From NCBI RefSeq assembly GCF_006352025.1, contig NZ_CP040936.1:1302001-1366000 (forward strand): a DNA stretch of 64,000 nt, read 5' to 3'. The notes beneath the pieces were generated by a model. That model was given only the letters and a program-made list of their open reading frames with translations, made no database searches and was not told where the DNA came from. Position 1 is the first letter of the stretch. The number at the start of each line of letters is the position of its first letter. The translations under genes and the position numbers were made by a program. This document shows positions 16,238 to 25,747 of the stretch, one piece after another. The stretch is from Hymenobacter sp. DG01. GTDB taxonomy: Bacteria > Bacteroidota > Bacteroidia > Cytophagales > Hymenobacteraceae.

Positions 16238-19213
16238 CTAAAACAATTTTAGCTGCGACTTAGGGGTTTTGAGCACGGCCTGGGCCTGGGCAACGTCGGC
16301 TTCCGAGATGTCTACAGGGCCGGTTAGCTCGGGCAGGGGCTCGTTATCGTTGGCAACGGCATCGGGGGTAGCAGCCGGGCGCGGAATGGTAGCCGGGCCG
16401 CGTTTCTTGGCTACTACGCGGCGCTCCGGCTCGGGACCTTCGTCGGTGAGCAAGGCTACGGCGTGCACCTTGAAGTAGTTAAGCTTGTTGCCCATGGCCT
16501 TCCAGCCTTTCACGTCGATGAATTCGTGCAGGTGGAACTTCTCCGTTTCCTTATCGGCCTTTTTGTCGCGCTGAAGCTTCACTTCTACCTGGGGCTCGGT
16601 GTGGCAAGTAGCGCACAGCAGCTTCGAGCCTTTGGTTTCCGATATGAAGACAAAGCGCTTTTCCAAGGTGCTGGTTTCAATCTTAAACCGCTTAACAAAG
16701 TGGGTTTTCGATTCGCCCTCCACGTACACGCTGCTGATAACGGTTTCGGGTTCCAGCTTACGGAGCAGCACAATATTGGGCACGTCGGCGTGCCAGGCTA
16801 AGTCAGGCAGGCGCACCTCGTAGGAGCCATCTTTGTACACCACCAGCAGGGTATCTTCGGTATCAAAGGTGCCCAGGTAGCGGCCGTGACCGGCGTGGTT
16901 GAAGCGGCCGACCACCGCATCAAAGAACACTTCGCGCCCGCCCAGGGTTGAGTCGCCCACGGCTTTGCGGGTGATTTTCTTGATGGGCTGCTTGGTTACA
17001 ATGTTGCCCATGGAGCCCTTGCCCTTGATGGCCAGTTCGGCAAAGTCGAAGTCAAACTGCTTCACCCGGGCCGGGGCCTTGTCGGAAAGCTGCACGCTCA
17101 CAATCTCCGACTCAGAGTTGGGGTTAGCCGTGAGGTAAAGTGTTTTGGTGCCCTTGGTGCCCTTGGTAAGGTCGTACACCTTGTCGCGGGTGATACCGGT
17201 CACCAGAAAGCGCTTAGCGAAAGCAATGCCCGAGGCACCATCCTGGTAAATCATGTTGTACACCAGCCGGTCGTCGTTCTTGTTGTAAACGCCGACGTGC
17301 AGGATGTCTTTACCAATGAAAGTCTTCTCGGCGATTTTGGACACCATAAAGGTCCCGTCGCGGCGGATGGCGATGATGTCGTCGAGGTCGGAGCAGTCGC
17401 ACACGAACTCGGCCTTCTCGTCCTTTTTCAGCCCAAAGCCCACGAAACCATCCTGGCGGTTCACGTAGAGCTTCTGGTTGGCAATGGCTACTTTCTGGGC
17501 CGTCACGACGTCAAAAGTGCGCAGCTGAGTTTTCCGCTCCCGGCCGGCGCCGTACTTTTTCAGCAGGCCTTCGAAGTACTGGATGGCGTAGCGGACGATA
17601 TTGGCCAAGTGGTCGGCTACCTCCGCTAGTTCAGCTTCCAGCTTCTGAATGTACTCGTCAGCCTTGAAGCCGTCGTACTTGGAAATGCGCTTGATGCGGA
17701 TTTCAGTCAGGCGGGTGAGGTCGTCCTCGGTGATGGGGCGGCGCAGCACAATGCGCGTGTCGTTGGCCTTCTGCTTCTCCCCTTCCACGCGCACAAATTT
17801 CTTCAGGCCGGCGTCGATGGTCTGCAGAATTTCTTCCCAGGTTTCGCACTCCTCAATTTTGCGGTAGATGCGGTTCTCGATGAAGATTTTCTCTAAGGAA
17901 GCCGAATGCCACTTTTCCTGCAGCTCTTCCTGTCGGATTTCCAACTCACGCTCCAGTAGGCGCACCGTTTTCTGGGTGCTTAGCCGCAGCATATCCTCTA
18001 CCCCCACAAAACGCGGTTTATCCTCGATAATCACGCAGGTGTTGGGCGAAATGCTGATTTCGCAGTCAGTGAAGGCGTAGAGCGCGTCCATGGTGAGGTC
18101 GGGGCTCACGCCTGCGGGCAGATGCACCTGAATCTCCACCTCAGCAGCCGTGTTATCGACCACCTTCTTGATCTTGATTTTATTCGCTTCCGAAGCCTTC
18201 ACGATGCTTTCCATCAGCGCCGTGGTGGTGGTGCCGTAAGGAATGTCGCGAATTACGAGCATGGTCTTATCGACCTTCTCGATGGTAGCACGCAGGCGGA
18301 TTTTAGCCCCGCGCAGGCCACCGTTGTAGTTGGACACGTCGCAGAGGCCGCCGGTCGGAAAGTCGGGGAACAACTGAATTTCCTTACCCCGCAGCACGTC
18401 AATAGAGGCCTTGCACAACTCGCGGAAGTTGTGGGGCATAATCTTGGTGCTCAGACCCACGGCAATGCCTTCTACCCCCTGCGCCAGCAGCAATGGAAAC
18501 TTCACAGGTAGCGTGGTGGGCTCGCGCTTGCGACCATCGTAGCTCATTTGCCACTCCGTGATGTCAGGATTGAACACCACATCCAGGGCAAATTTGCTCA
18601 AGCGAGCCTCAATGTAACGCGCAGCAGCAGCTCCATCCCCGGTCCGGATGTCGCCCCAGTTACCCTGGGTTTCAATGAGCAGATCCTTCTGCCCCAGGTT
18701 CACGATGGCGTCGCCGATGGAGGCATCACCGTGGGGGTGATACTGCATGGTCTGGCCAATGACGTTGGCTACTTTGTTGAAGCGGCCATCGTCCATCTCG
18801 TTCATAGCGTGCAGAATGCGGCGCTGCACAGGCTTCAACCCGTCCTCAATGGCGGGCACGGCGCGTTCCAGAATCACGTAGGAAGCATAGTCCAGAAACC
18901 AGTTCTGGTACATGCCATTCACCGTAGCTACATCGTGGATGGTTTCGCCGGGAGCGAATTTGGGCTCCTCCTCCGTTTCTTCCGTAACTGGTTCGGGCTC
19001 GGTTACGGCGTCCACATCGGCGCCAGACTCAGCCAGCAGTAGCTCGCCGGTTTCGCTTACAACCAGTTGGGTAGTATCCTCTTCAGACTCAGAGGGCACA
19101 GCAGCATCCGCCGGCGTAGCCGACTCGGCCCCGAACTCAAAGGAGTCGCCGGCCCCGAAGGTGTTCGGCTGCTCGTCCTGGTTCGGGTCGTGGGGGTTCG
19201 TCTCTTCTGACAC
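16238..19213 (-). CDS. parC: DNA topoisomerase IV subunit A
   Basis: 991-residue type IIA topoisomerase breakage-rejoining subunit. Catalytic Tyr is Y200 in AAARYIEA, with GRTxx-type winged-helix region (QTMQYHPHGDASIGDAI) before it. The C-terminal beta-pinwheel is present but no GyrA box (QRRGGRG) is visible, favouring ParC. It is downstream of parE (121-bp gap), forming a pair. Residues 1-90 are an acidic, Glu/Asp/Ser-rich extension ahead of the usual start of homology (MYQNWFLDYASYVI). The C-terminal tail (after about 910) is also low complexity. Confidence 0.92.
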   Translation of the reverse strand: MSEETNPHDPNQDEQPNTFGAGDSFEFGAESATPADAAVPSESEEDTTQLVVSETGELLLAESGADVDAVTEPEPVTEETEEEPKFAPGETIHDVATVNGMYQNWFLDYASYVILERAVPAIEDGLKPVQRRILHAMNEMDDGRFNKVANVIGQTMQYHPHGDASIGDAIVNLGQKDLLIETQGNWGDIRTGDGAAAARYIEARLSKFALDVVFNPDITEWQMSYDGRKREPTTLPVKFPLLLAQGVEGIAVGLSTKIMPHNFRELCKASIDVLRGKEIQLFPDFPTGGLCDVSNYNGGLRGAKIRLRATIEKVDKTMLVIRDIPYGTTTTALMESIVKASEANKIKIKKVVDNTAAEVEIQVHLPAGVSPDLTMDALYAFTDCEISISPNTCVIIEDKPRFVGVEDMLRLSTQKTVRLLERELEIRQEELQEKWHSASLEKIFIENRIYRKIEECETWEEILQTIDAGLKKFVRVEGEKQKANDTRIVLRRPITEDDLTRLTEIRIKRISKYDGFKADEYIQKLEAELAEVADHLANIVRYAIQYFEGLLKKYGAGRERKTQLRTFDVVTAQKVAIANQKLYVNRQDGFVGFGLKKDEKAEFVCDCSDLDDIIAIRRDGTFMVSKIAEKTFIGKDILHVGVYNKNDDRLVYNMIYQDGASGIAFAKRFLVTGITRDKVYDLTKGTKGTKTLYLTANPNSESEIVSVQLSDKAPARVKQFDFDFAELAIKGKGSMGNIVTKQPIKKITRKAVGDSTLGGREVFFDAVVGRFNHAGHGRYLGTFDTEDTLLVVYKDGSYEVRLPDLAWHADVPNIVLLRKLEPETVISSVYVEGESKTHFVKRFKIETSTLEKRFVFISETKGSKLLCATCHTEPQVEVKLQRDKKADKETEKFHLHEFIDVKGWKAMGNKLNYFKVHAVALLTDEGPEPERRVVAKKRGPATIPRPAATPDAVANDNEPLPELTGPVDISEADVAQAQAVLKTPKSQLKLF

Positions 19214-19334
19214 AGTAGGGTGTGGCGCTTGCCACGATTATTGTTCTTGTACCTCTCTCCCGCTCCCAGGGGGTAGCAGAAGGTTAAACTCATTTTTGTG
19301 GGCAGCCAAAACGCGTCCGGCAACCGCTTTGCCT

Positions 19335-21254
19335 TTAGGCCAAATCTGCTTCCGCCACTTCCTCCAGGGGTAGTACGTCGGAAGTCACCAGATCTTTCTC
19401 CAAACGCAGGTTTTCAATGATGAATTCCTGACGAGCCGGGGTATTCTTGCCCATATAGTAGGTTAGTACCTGCTGAATGGAGCGGTCGGACTGCAGGATG
19501 ACGGGCTCGAGCTTGATGTTGTCGCCAATGAATTTACCGAACTCGTCGGGCGAGATTTCACCCAAGCCTTTGAAGCGGGTCACCTCGGGATTACGGCCCA
19601 GCTTGCGCATGGCAGCCTGCTTCTCCTGCTCGTTGTAGCAGTAGATGGTCGTTTTCTTGTTGCGGACACGGAACAACGGCGTTTCCAGAATGAAAACGTG
19701 ACCATTGCGTACTAAGTCGGGAAAGAACTGCAGGAAAAAGGTGAGCAGCAGTAGCCGAATGTGCATACCGTCTACGTCGGCATCAGTGGCAATTACGACC
19801 CGGTTATAGCGCAGGTTTTCAATACCTTCCTCGATGTTTAGCGCGTGCTGAAGCAGGTTTAGCTCCTCGTTCTCGTACACGATTTTCTTTTTCAGCCCAA
19901 AGCAGTTCAGGGGCTTACCGCGTAGGGAGAAAACGGCCTCTGTTTCCACATTGCGGCTTTTGGTGATAGAGCCCGAGGCAGAATCACCCTCGGTAATGAA
20001 GAGGGTAGTAAGCAGTTCTTTCTCCGCATCCTTAGTTTCGCCCAGGTGCAGACGGCAGTCACGTAGCTTACGGTTATGCAGGTTGGCTTTTTTGGCGCGC
20101 TGGTTAGCCAGCTTCTTCACGCCGGCCATGTCTTTCCGCTCCCGCTCGCTTTGCTCAATGCGCTTGCGTAGCGCCTCGGCTACTGCCGGGTTTTTGTGCA
20201 GGTAGTTATCGAGGTGCTCCTTCAGAAAATCGACAACGAAACCGCGTACCGTAGGCCCATCGGGGCCCATGTTGATGGAACCTAGCTTGGTTTTGGTCTG
20301 TGACTCGAACACCGGCTCCTGCACGCGCACCGAAATGGCCGCAATGATAGAGCTGCGGATATCGGCGGCATCGTACTCTTTCTTGTAGAACTCGCGTACC
20401 GTTTTCACTACCGCCTCACGGAAAGCCGCCAAGTGCGTACCGCCCTGGGTGGTGTACTGGCCGTTTACGAAGGAGTAATACTCCTCGCCGTAATCATTAC
20501 CGTGGGTCAGGGCTAACTCGATATCCGGACCTTTGAGGTGAATAATGGGGTAGCGCAGGCTTTCCGGGTCGGCTTTGCGAGCCAGCAAATCCAGCAGGCC
20601 ATTCTCCGAGTAGTACTTCTGGCCGTTGAAGTTAATAGTCAGACCGGCGTTCAGATAAACGTAATTCCAGATCTGATTTTCCAGGTACTCCGGGATGAAG
20701 CGGTAGTTGCGGAAAATAGAATCGTCGGGCTGGAAGGTCATCAGCGTACCGTTGCGCTGGCTGGTTTTCACCGGCTTAGGGTCACTGGTAAGAACTCCCT
20801 GCGAAAACTCCGCCGACTTCATCAGGCCTTCGCGCACGCTCTGAACTAAAAAGTAGTTGCTGAGCGCGTTAACCGCTTTGGTGCCTACCCCGTTTAAGCC
20901 CACAGACTTCTGGAATACTTTGGAGTCGTATTTACCGCCCGTGTTAATCTTGCTTACTACCTCCACCACCTTGCCCAGCGGGATGCCGCGCCCGTAGTCC
21001 CGTACCTGTACGCGGCTGTCCGAAATCTTAATGTCGATGGTGCGGCCGTGGCCCATCACGTGCTCATCGATGGAGTTGTCAATCACTTCCTTCACGAGCA
21101 CGTAAATGCCATCGTCGTAGCTGGAGCCATCCCCGAGCTTACCGATGTACATGCCGGGGCGCAGCCGGATGTGCTCGCGCCAGTCGAGGGAGCGGATGCT
21201 GTCTTCGGTGTAGCCGTGGTCGGGGGTAGCGGCGGGTACTTGTTCTTCAGCCAT
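19335..21254 (-). CDS. parE: DNA topoisomerase IV subunit B
   Basis: 639-residue ATPase subunit. GHKL ATPase motifs are [18 protein letters not shown] and [14 protein letters not shown]. The TOPRIM domain has [12 protein letters not shown] and [14 protein letters not shown]. Partner of the parC gene directly downstream. Short spacer and same strand suggest co-transcription. The assignment to topoisomerase IV rather than gyrase rests on the adjacency to a ParC-like A subunit. Confidence 0.92.
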   Translation of the reverse strand: MAEEQVPAATPDHGYTEDSIRSLDWREHIRLRPGMYIGKLGDGSSYDDGIYVLVKEVIDNSIDEHVMGHGRTIDIKISDSRVQVRDYGRGIPLGKVVEVVSKINTGGKYDSKVFQKSVGLNGVGTKAVNALSNYFLVQSVREGLMKSAEFSQGVLTSDPKPVKTSQRNGTLMTFQPDDSIFRNYRFIPEYLENQIWNYVYLNAGLTINFNGQKYYSENGLLDLLARKADPESLRYPIIHLKGPDIELALTHGNDYGEEYYSFVNGQYTTQGGTHLAAFREAVVKTVREFYKKEYDAADIRSSIIAAISVRVQEPVFESQTKTKLGSINMGPDGPTVRGFVVDFLKEHLDNYLHKNPAVAEALRKRIEQSERERKDMAGVKKLANQRAKKANLHNRKLRDCRLHLGETKDAEKELLTTLFITEGDSASGSITKSRNVETEAVFSLRGKPLNCFGLKKKIVYENEELNLLQHALNIEEGIENLRYNRVVIATDADVDGMHIRLLLLTFFLQFFPDLVRNGHVFILETPLFRVRNKKTTIYCYNEQEKQAAMRKLGRNPEVTRFKGLGEISPDEFGKFIGDNIKLEPVILQSDRSIQQVLTYYMGKNTPARQEFIIENLRLEKDLVTSDVLPLEEVAEADLA

Positions 21255-21446
21255 GAAATCGGGTAATCAAATTTGAGGTAAAATAACACAGAAAATTGGC
21301 CTTTTCCGCGTCTTTCTTTCGCTATTCAAGTTAGCAAAACTTCATTTACCAACCCAGTTGAGCGCCGGATTGTTCCTCTCAAACCGTACAAATCCTGCCA
21401 ACCTCCTTGCTTTCACTTCTTTTGTTTTACCAATTTACTTAGCAAC

Positions 21447-22631
21447 ATGTTTCCTCCCGCTACCCAACATCATTTGCCTCCTTCGGGCCACAAACCCAAT
21501 CCGGAGGTAAAGCAGGCTCCGGTGGTTCAGTTTGCCTTCCTCATGATTGGGGCAGTGCTGCTGGTGTACTCCCTGCGCGTTCTGGATGATGTGCTGCTGC
21601 CCTTGGTTTTTTCGGGCATTTTCTCGCTGCTGCTCCTGCCCATTTGCCGGTGGCTGGAGCTAAAGGGCCTACCCCGGGTGCTGGCCATCATCCTGTGTTT
21701 GCTGCTGCTAGTGCTTATTGTAGCCGGCGTGGTGGTAGGCTTTGGCTCGCAGCTAGCCCAGTTCAAAAACGAGATACCCAAGCTGCAAACAAAAACGATG
21801 GAGTTCTTCAACTCGGCTCAGGAGTGGGCGCACCAGCGCTTTGGCTACCAGCCCATGAGCATTGAGGAGGTAAAGGACTCCACGATGAAGGCGCTGAAAA
21901 AGTCGGGCGGCACGTATCTGGGCACCACGCTCAACACCACTACCTCGGCCCTAAGCAACATTCTGCAGGTTTTCATATACATCTTCTGTCTGCTGCTCTA
22001 CCGCGACCATCTGCGCCAGTTTATGTTCCGCTTTGTGGCCCCCGATAAGCGCACGGCGGTGCTGCATACCGTGGACAGTATTCAAACGGTAGTGCAGGCG
22101 TACATCTCCGGCCTAGTGAAGGTGATTATCATCGTGGCCGTGCTCAACGGAATTGGGCTGGTAGCACTGGGGGTGAAATTTGCGGTGTTCTTCGCCATTT
22201 TCGCTTCGGTGCTGGCCGTCATTCCCTACATCGGCATCATGATTGGGGCTACCATTCCGGCCATTATTACCCTGGTAGAAACCGGCTCCATCGTGCAGGC
22301 CGCGCTAGTGATTGGGGTATTCGTAGTGGTGCAGTTTCTAGAAGGTAATTTCATCACGCCCATGATTACCGGCTCACAGGTGAGCATTAACCCGCTGGCT
22401 GCTATTCTGGCCCTGATTCTGGGCAACGAGCTGTGGGGCACACCGGGCATGATTCTGAGCATCCCGATCATGGCTGTTATCAAGGTAGTGCTGGATGCCA
22501 GCAAGGTTACCGAGCCCTGGGGCTTCCTGCTCGGTGATACGGCAGAAGGGGAAGATTCCACTAAGCCCGGCGAAAAGCAACCCGGTTTCTTTGGCCGGAT
22601 CTGGGCACGCGTAACCGGCAAAGCTGCCTAG
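21447..22631 (+). CDS. AI-2E family transporter
   Basis: 394-residue polytopic inner-membrane protein of the AI-2E/PerM superfamily (TqsA/YdiK-like). About seven to eight helices: PVVQFAFLMIGAVLLVYSLRVL, SGIFSLLLLPI, VLAIILCLLLLVLIVAGVVVGF, LQVFIYIFCLLLYRDH, IIIVAVLNGIGLVALGV, FAIFASVLAVIPYIGIMIGATIPA, and the family-typical LEGNFITPMITGSQVSINPLAAILALILGNELWG. Substrates vary within this superfamily, and transport of autoinducer-2 itself should not be assumed. A terminator follows at 22662. Confidence 0.88.
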   Translation: MFPPATQHHLPPSGHKPNPEVKQAPVVQFAFLMIGAVLLVYSLRVLDDVLLPLVFSGIFSLLLLPICRWLELKGLPRVLAIILCLLLLVLIVAGVVVGFGSQLAQFKNEIPKLQTKTMEFFNSAQEWAHQRFGYQPMSIEEVKDSTMKALKKSGGTYLGTTLNTTTSALSNILQVFIYIFCLLLYRDHLRQFMFRFVAPDKRTAVLHTVDSIQTVVQAYISGLVKVIIIVAVLNGIGLVALGVKFAVFFAIFASVLAVIPYIGIMIGATIPAIITLVETGSIVQAALVIGVFVVVQFLEGNFITPMITGSQVSINPLAAILALILGNELWGTPGMILSIPIMAVIKVVLDASKVTEPWGFLLGDTAEGEDSTKPGEKQPGFFGRIWARVTGKAA

Positions 22632-22661
22632 CACTTACGGGTAAGCGCCTGTTGCTTCAAT

Positions 22662-22699
22662 GAATCCTCATCAGCCCCGGCCGGTGAGGATTCTTTTTT
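22662..22699 (+). terminator. Terminator of the AI-2E transporter gene
   Basis: 9-bp stem gaatcctca / tgaggattc followed by six Us, 30 nt past the stop. Confidence 0.85.
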
Positions 22700-22844
22700 G
22701 GCCCGGGGTCAAAAAAGTACTGATAACCGAAATTTTATAATCCGGGGAAGGCAACCCGCGCAAGCCCGGCGGGGTATAAAAGCCCATCTGTCCCCTACTT
22801 CAGGACGCATAAATCTCTTTCCTTTCATTCAAAAACTCTTGATC

Positions 22845-23315
22845 ATGGCCACTATAACCGGCGATACTGCCCGCGCTTACAACGACCTCGTAGAAATCAA
22901 CAAAACCGCCGCTAAAGGCTACCAGGAAGCCGCCGAAGGTGCCAGCAGCGCTGATCTGAAAGCGAAGTTCAGCCAGTTCAGCCAGCAGCGCGCTCAGTTC
23001 GCTTCCGAGCTGTCGCAGCACGCCCAGCAGTACGGCATCAGCACGGAAGAAGGCAACACGGTAGAAGGCCTGGTAGCTGACGCCGCCGCCGCCGTACACC
23101 GCGGCTGGATCAACATCAAATCGGCCATTACGGGCCAGGACGACAGCGCCATTCTGGGCGAGTGTGAAACCGGCGACGCCGTAGCTCTGCAATCGTACGA
23201 AACGGCTCTGAAGGCCTCCGAACTGCCCGCCGAAGCCCGCAACGTACTGCAAAAGCAGCACGGCGAAATTCTTTCGGCCAAAAACTGGGTTACCCAGCAG
23301 AAAGGCACCCGCTAG
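22845..23315 (+). CDS. DUF2383 / PA2169-family four-helix-bundle protein
   Basis: 156-residue ferritin-like helical protein. ARAYNDLVEINKTAAKGYQEAAEGASS and SALITGQ-type spacing with ECETGDAVALQSYETAL match the PA2169/DUF2383 family. The family is linked to stress responses, but its molecular role is not established. The ATG at 22845 starts homology; the longer in-frame extension has no features. A terminator at 23337-23368 follows. Confidence 0.85.
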   Translation: MATITGDTARAYNDLVEINKTAAKGYQEAAEGASSADLKAKFSQFSQQRAQFASELSQHAQQYGISTEEGNTVEGLVADAAAAVHRGWINIKSAITGQDDSAILGECETGDAVALQSYETALKASELPAEARNVLQKQHGEILSAKNWVTQQKGTR

Positions 23316-23336
23316 GCCGCCTGCCCACATAATCAC

Positions 23337-23368
23337 AAAAAAGCCCGCCTCATTGGCGGGCTTTTTTT
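23337..23368 (+). terminator. Terminator of the DUF2383 gene
   Basis: 13-bp stem aaaaaagcccgcc / ggcgggctttttt and seven Us, 21 nt past the stop. Confidence 0.92.
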
Positions 23369-23433
23369 GTTTTCCGGCTTCGTGCAGCTGGTACGGGTTT
23401 GGTGCTCCTACCCTATGCAACCTTCCGGGGGCC

Positions 23434-23441
23434 TATCTTTG
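23434..23441 (+). promoter_or_regulatory. Promoter -7 box for the exonuclease/GIY-YIG gene
   Basis: TATCTTTG matches TAnnTTTG exactly, 46 nt upstream of the TTG start at 23488. Confidence 0.55.
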
Positions 23442-23487
23442 TTACCAATAGGATTAGCATTTTTGTTTACCTGATTACGCGCCTCGT

Positions 23488-24999
23488 TTGTACGCTATCA
23501 TTGACCTTGAAACTACCGGAGGGCAGCCCGCGCAGGACCGCATCACGGAAATAGCCATTTACATCCACGATGGGGAGAAGGTGGTGGATGAGTTCAGCAC
23601 CCTGCTGAACCCCGGCCGGCCCATCCCGTTTTTCATCACCCAGCTCACCGGCATTACGGATGATATGGTGCGCGACGCCCCGAAGTTTCATGAGGTGGCG
23701 CGCCGGATTGTGGAAATAACGGAGGGGTGCGTGTTCGTGGCCCACAACGTGCGCTTCGACTATTCTTTTCTGAAAAAGGAGTTTGCCGACCTGGGCTACA
23801 ACTACTCGCGCAAGACCCTGTGCACCGTGCGCCTGAGCCGCTCCCTGATGCCGGGGCAGCCCAGCTACAGCCTGGGCAAGCTCTGCCAAAACATTGGCAT
23901 TCCGCTCAACGACCGGCACCGGGCCACCGGTGATGCCGCCGCTACGGCCATCCTGTTTGGGCGGCTGCTCAAGATCAGTCAGCAGGAAGAGGCGCTGCAG
24001 GCACCGGGCCTGAGCCCGGCTGAAACCCTGGCGGCGGTAGATGCCAACGCGCCTTCGGGCCGGAAGCCGGCAGCTAGCGCCACGGCACCGGCTACCAAGC
24101 AGCCCTCGGCCCGCAAAATCAAGGCCGTGCAGGATGCCATCCGGACGGCCCTGCTACCCCCCAACATCACCCCGGAAAAGGTAGCCTCCCTACCCCAGGA
24201 AGCTGGGGTGTACTACTTCCACGATGAGCAGGGGGAGGTTATCTACGTCGGGAAGAGCATCAACATCTATAAGCGGATTCAGCAGCACTTCGCCGTTGAT
24301 TACAAGTCGCGCAAGAGCATTGAGTTCAAGAACTCTATTTCCGACATCACCTGGGAGCTGACGGGCTCGGAGCTGGTGGCGCTGCTCTATGAGTCGCATG
24401 AGATAAAGCGCCTGAAGCCCTTGTACAACCGGGCGCAGCGCCGCTCGGTGTTTCCGGCCGGCATCTTTCTGCGCACTGATGAGAATGGGTACAAGCACCT
24501 CTACTACGGCCGCGCCGACGACCACGCCCAGTCGCACCCGCTAATTGCGCTGGGCAACCAGTACAAGGCTAAGGGCTTCCTGTTTCATAAGGTCGCCAAG
24601 TTCAATCTGTGCCAGAAGCTCTGCGACCTGTACAAAACCACCGGTTCCTGCTTTGATTATCAGGTGCACCGCTGCAAGGGCGCCTGCATTGGGCTGGAGC
24701 CGGCCGAAGAGTACAACCAGCGCGTAGAGGCCGCCATTGAGTCGTTTACGTATGAGCACGGCTCCTTTGTAGTTACCGGCCCCGGCCGCCGCCCCGACGA
24801 GAAAAGCATTGTGGTGGTAGAAAACGGTCGCTACCTGGGCTTCGGCTACGTGGATGACACCTTCACGGCCCGCCGCCTCCCTGACTTTATTGAGGCCATT
24901 ACCCGCTACAACGACAATAAGGATGTACAGCAGATCATCCGGCAATACCTGCGCACCAAGCACAAAGACAAGGTAAAAATCTTCAAGAATGCGGGGTAA
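23488..24999 (+). CDS. DEDDh exonuclease fused to a UvrC-like GIY-YIG nuclease
   Basis: 503 residues combining two nucleases. Residues 1-165 are a DnaQ-like DEDDh exonuclease: ExoI YAIIDLETTG (D5, E7), ExoII HNVRFDYSFL, ExoIII HRATGDAAATA. After an Ala/Pro/Thr-rich linker, about 225-320 is a GIY-YIG domain (GVYYFHDEQGEVIYVGKS, E at ESHEIK), followed by a Cys-containing segment (FNLCQKLCDLY, CFDYQVHRCKGACIG) resembling the Cho/UvrC cysteine cluster. It probably acts in DNA repair as a UvrC homolog. The TTG start is supported because the fold begins at once and no ATG lies nearby. Confidence 0.88.
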   Translation: MYAIIDLETTGGQPAQDRITEIAIYIHDGEKVVDEFSTLLNPGRPIPFFITQLTGITDDMVRDAPKFHEVARRIVEITEGCVFVAHNVRFDYSFLKKEFADLGYNYSRKTLCTVRLSRSLMPGQPSYSLGKLCQNIGIPLNDRHRATGDAAATAILFGRLLKISQQEEALQAPGLSPAETLAAVDANAPSGRKPAASATAPATKQPSARKIKAVQDAIRTALLPPNITPEKVASLPQEAGVYYFHDEQGEVIYVGKSINIYKRIQQHFAVDYKSRKSIEFKNSISDITWELTGSELVALLYESHEIKRLKPLYNRAQRRSVFPAGIFLRTDENGYKHLYYGRADDHAQSHPLIALGNQYKAKGFLFHKVAKFNLCQKLCDLYKTTGSCFDYQVHRCKGACIGLEPAEEYNQRVEAAIESFTYEHGSFVVTGPGRRPDEKSIVVVENGRYLGFGYVDDTFTARRLPDFIEAITRYNDNKDVQQIIRQYLRTKHKDKVKIFKNAG

Positions 25000-25041
25000 A
25001 ACCTATTGCCAGGTGTAGTGGGCGTGCCCTGCATTTAGCTG

Positions 25042-25071
25042 TTGTATTGAATAGCAGAACTGCTATCTTCA
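25042..25071 (+). promoter_or_regulatory. Weak promoter for the STAS-like gene
   Basis: TTG (25042-25044), 19-nt spacer, then TATCTTCA (25064-25071), two mismatches at the end of TAnnTTTG. Spacing fits the consensus. Confidence 0.35.
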
Positions 25072-25109
25072 GGGCAGACGGTCGGTGGCCGCCTGCAACC
25101 CGATGAAGT

Positions 25110-25562
25110 ATGGCCGTTGTGTACGAATCTTCCTACCTGCGAATACGGCACGAACCAGACAACCGACTGCTGGAGCTAGAATGGCTGCACCCAGTCAGTG
25201 GCGAGCAGCTGCGGGCCGGACTCATGGTAAGCCTGCGCTCGGCCGAAGAACTCCAGATCAGGGCCTGGATTGGCAACATGAAAAACCTGCAGACCATTGT
25301 GTTTCCCGATCAGCAATGGATTTACGAGGAGTGGTTTCCGCGTTTTGCACGGTTGGGGGTGCGCCGGCTGGCCGTGGTAGAGCTGGGCAATAGCGGCAGC
25401 CGGATGGGCATCGCGCAGATTATGCGCCATTCGGAGGGGCTGGTTCCGCTGGCTACGGCCTACTTTGCTACCCCCGAAGCGGCCCGCAACTGGGCCCGGC
25501 ATTGGCGCGACGAAACTATGCTGCCGGGCAACGGGATTCCGGCTTATCCCTCGGGTTCCTGA
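25110..25562 (+). CDS. Small STAS/SpoIIAA-like protein (paralog of 9306-9707)
   Basis: 150-residue cytoplasmic protein with two shared anchors to the gene at 9306: the WI motif near residue 51 and GVRRLAVVELGN. Each ends with an F-TPEAARNWARHW-like helix. About twenty more residues follow here (DETMLPGNGIPAYPS). The family is unassigned. Both copies are single genes flanked by unrelated genes, so no partner is suggested. Confidence 0.65.
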   Translation: MAVVYESSYLRIRHEPDNRLLELEWLHPVSGEQLRAGLMVSLRSAEELQIRAWIGNMKNLQTIVFPDQQWIYEEWFPRFARLGVRRLAVVELGNSGSRMGIAQIMRHSEGLVPLATAYFATPEAARNWARHWRDETMLPGNGIPAYPSGS

Positions 25563-25698
25563 TTTAGGAAGAGGCACTGCCACTTTGCTGTTGTGGAAGC
25601 CACTGTAAGGCCTGGGTTTCCAGGCATTTGTTCGCGGAAGGAAGGGGCAGTGTAATCATACAATCCAGCACCGAAAGCTAAACTAATTGCCTACCCCT

Positions 25699-25744
25699 CC
25701 CGGCTAGGCCCGCGCCGGGCAGGTAGCGCTCCTGCCCAGCCGGG
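25699..25744 (-). other. Nested hairpin past the first kinase-like gene
   Basis: Outer pairing cccggct / agccggg encloses gggcagg / cctgccc. It lies 4 nt past the stop of the minus-strand lipoprotein gene. No U-tract. Confidence 0.5.
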
Positions 25745-25747
25745 CGG

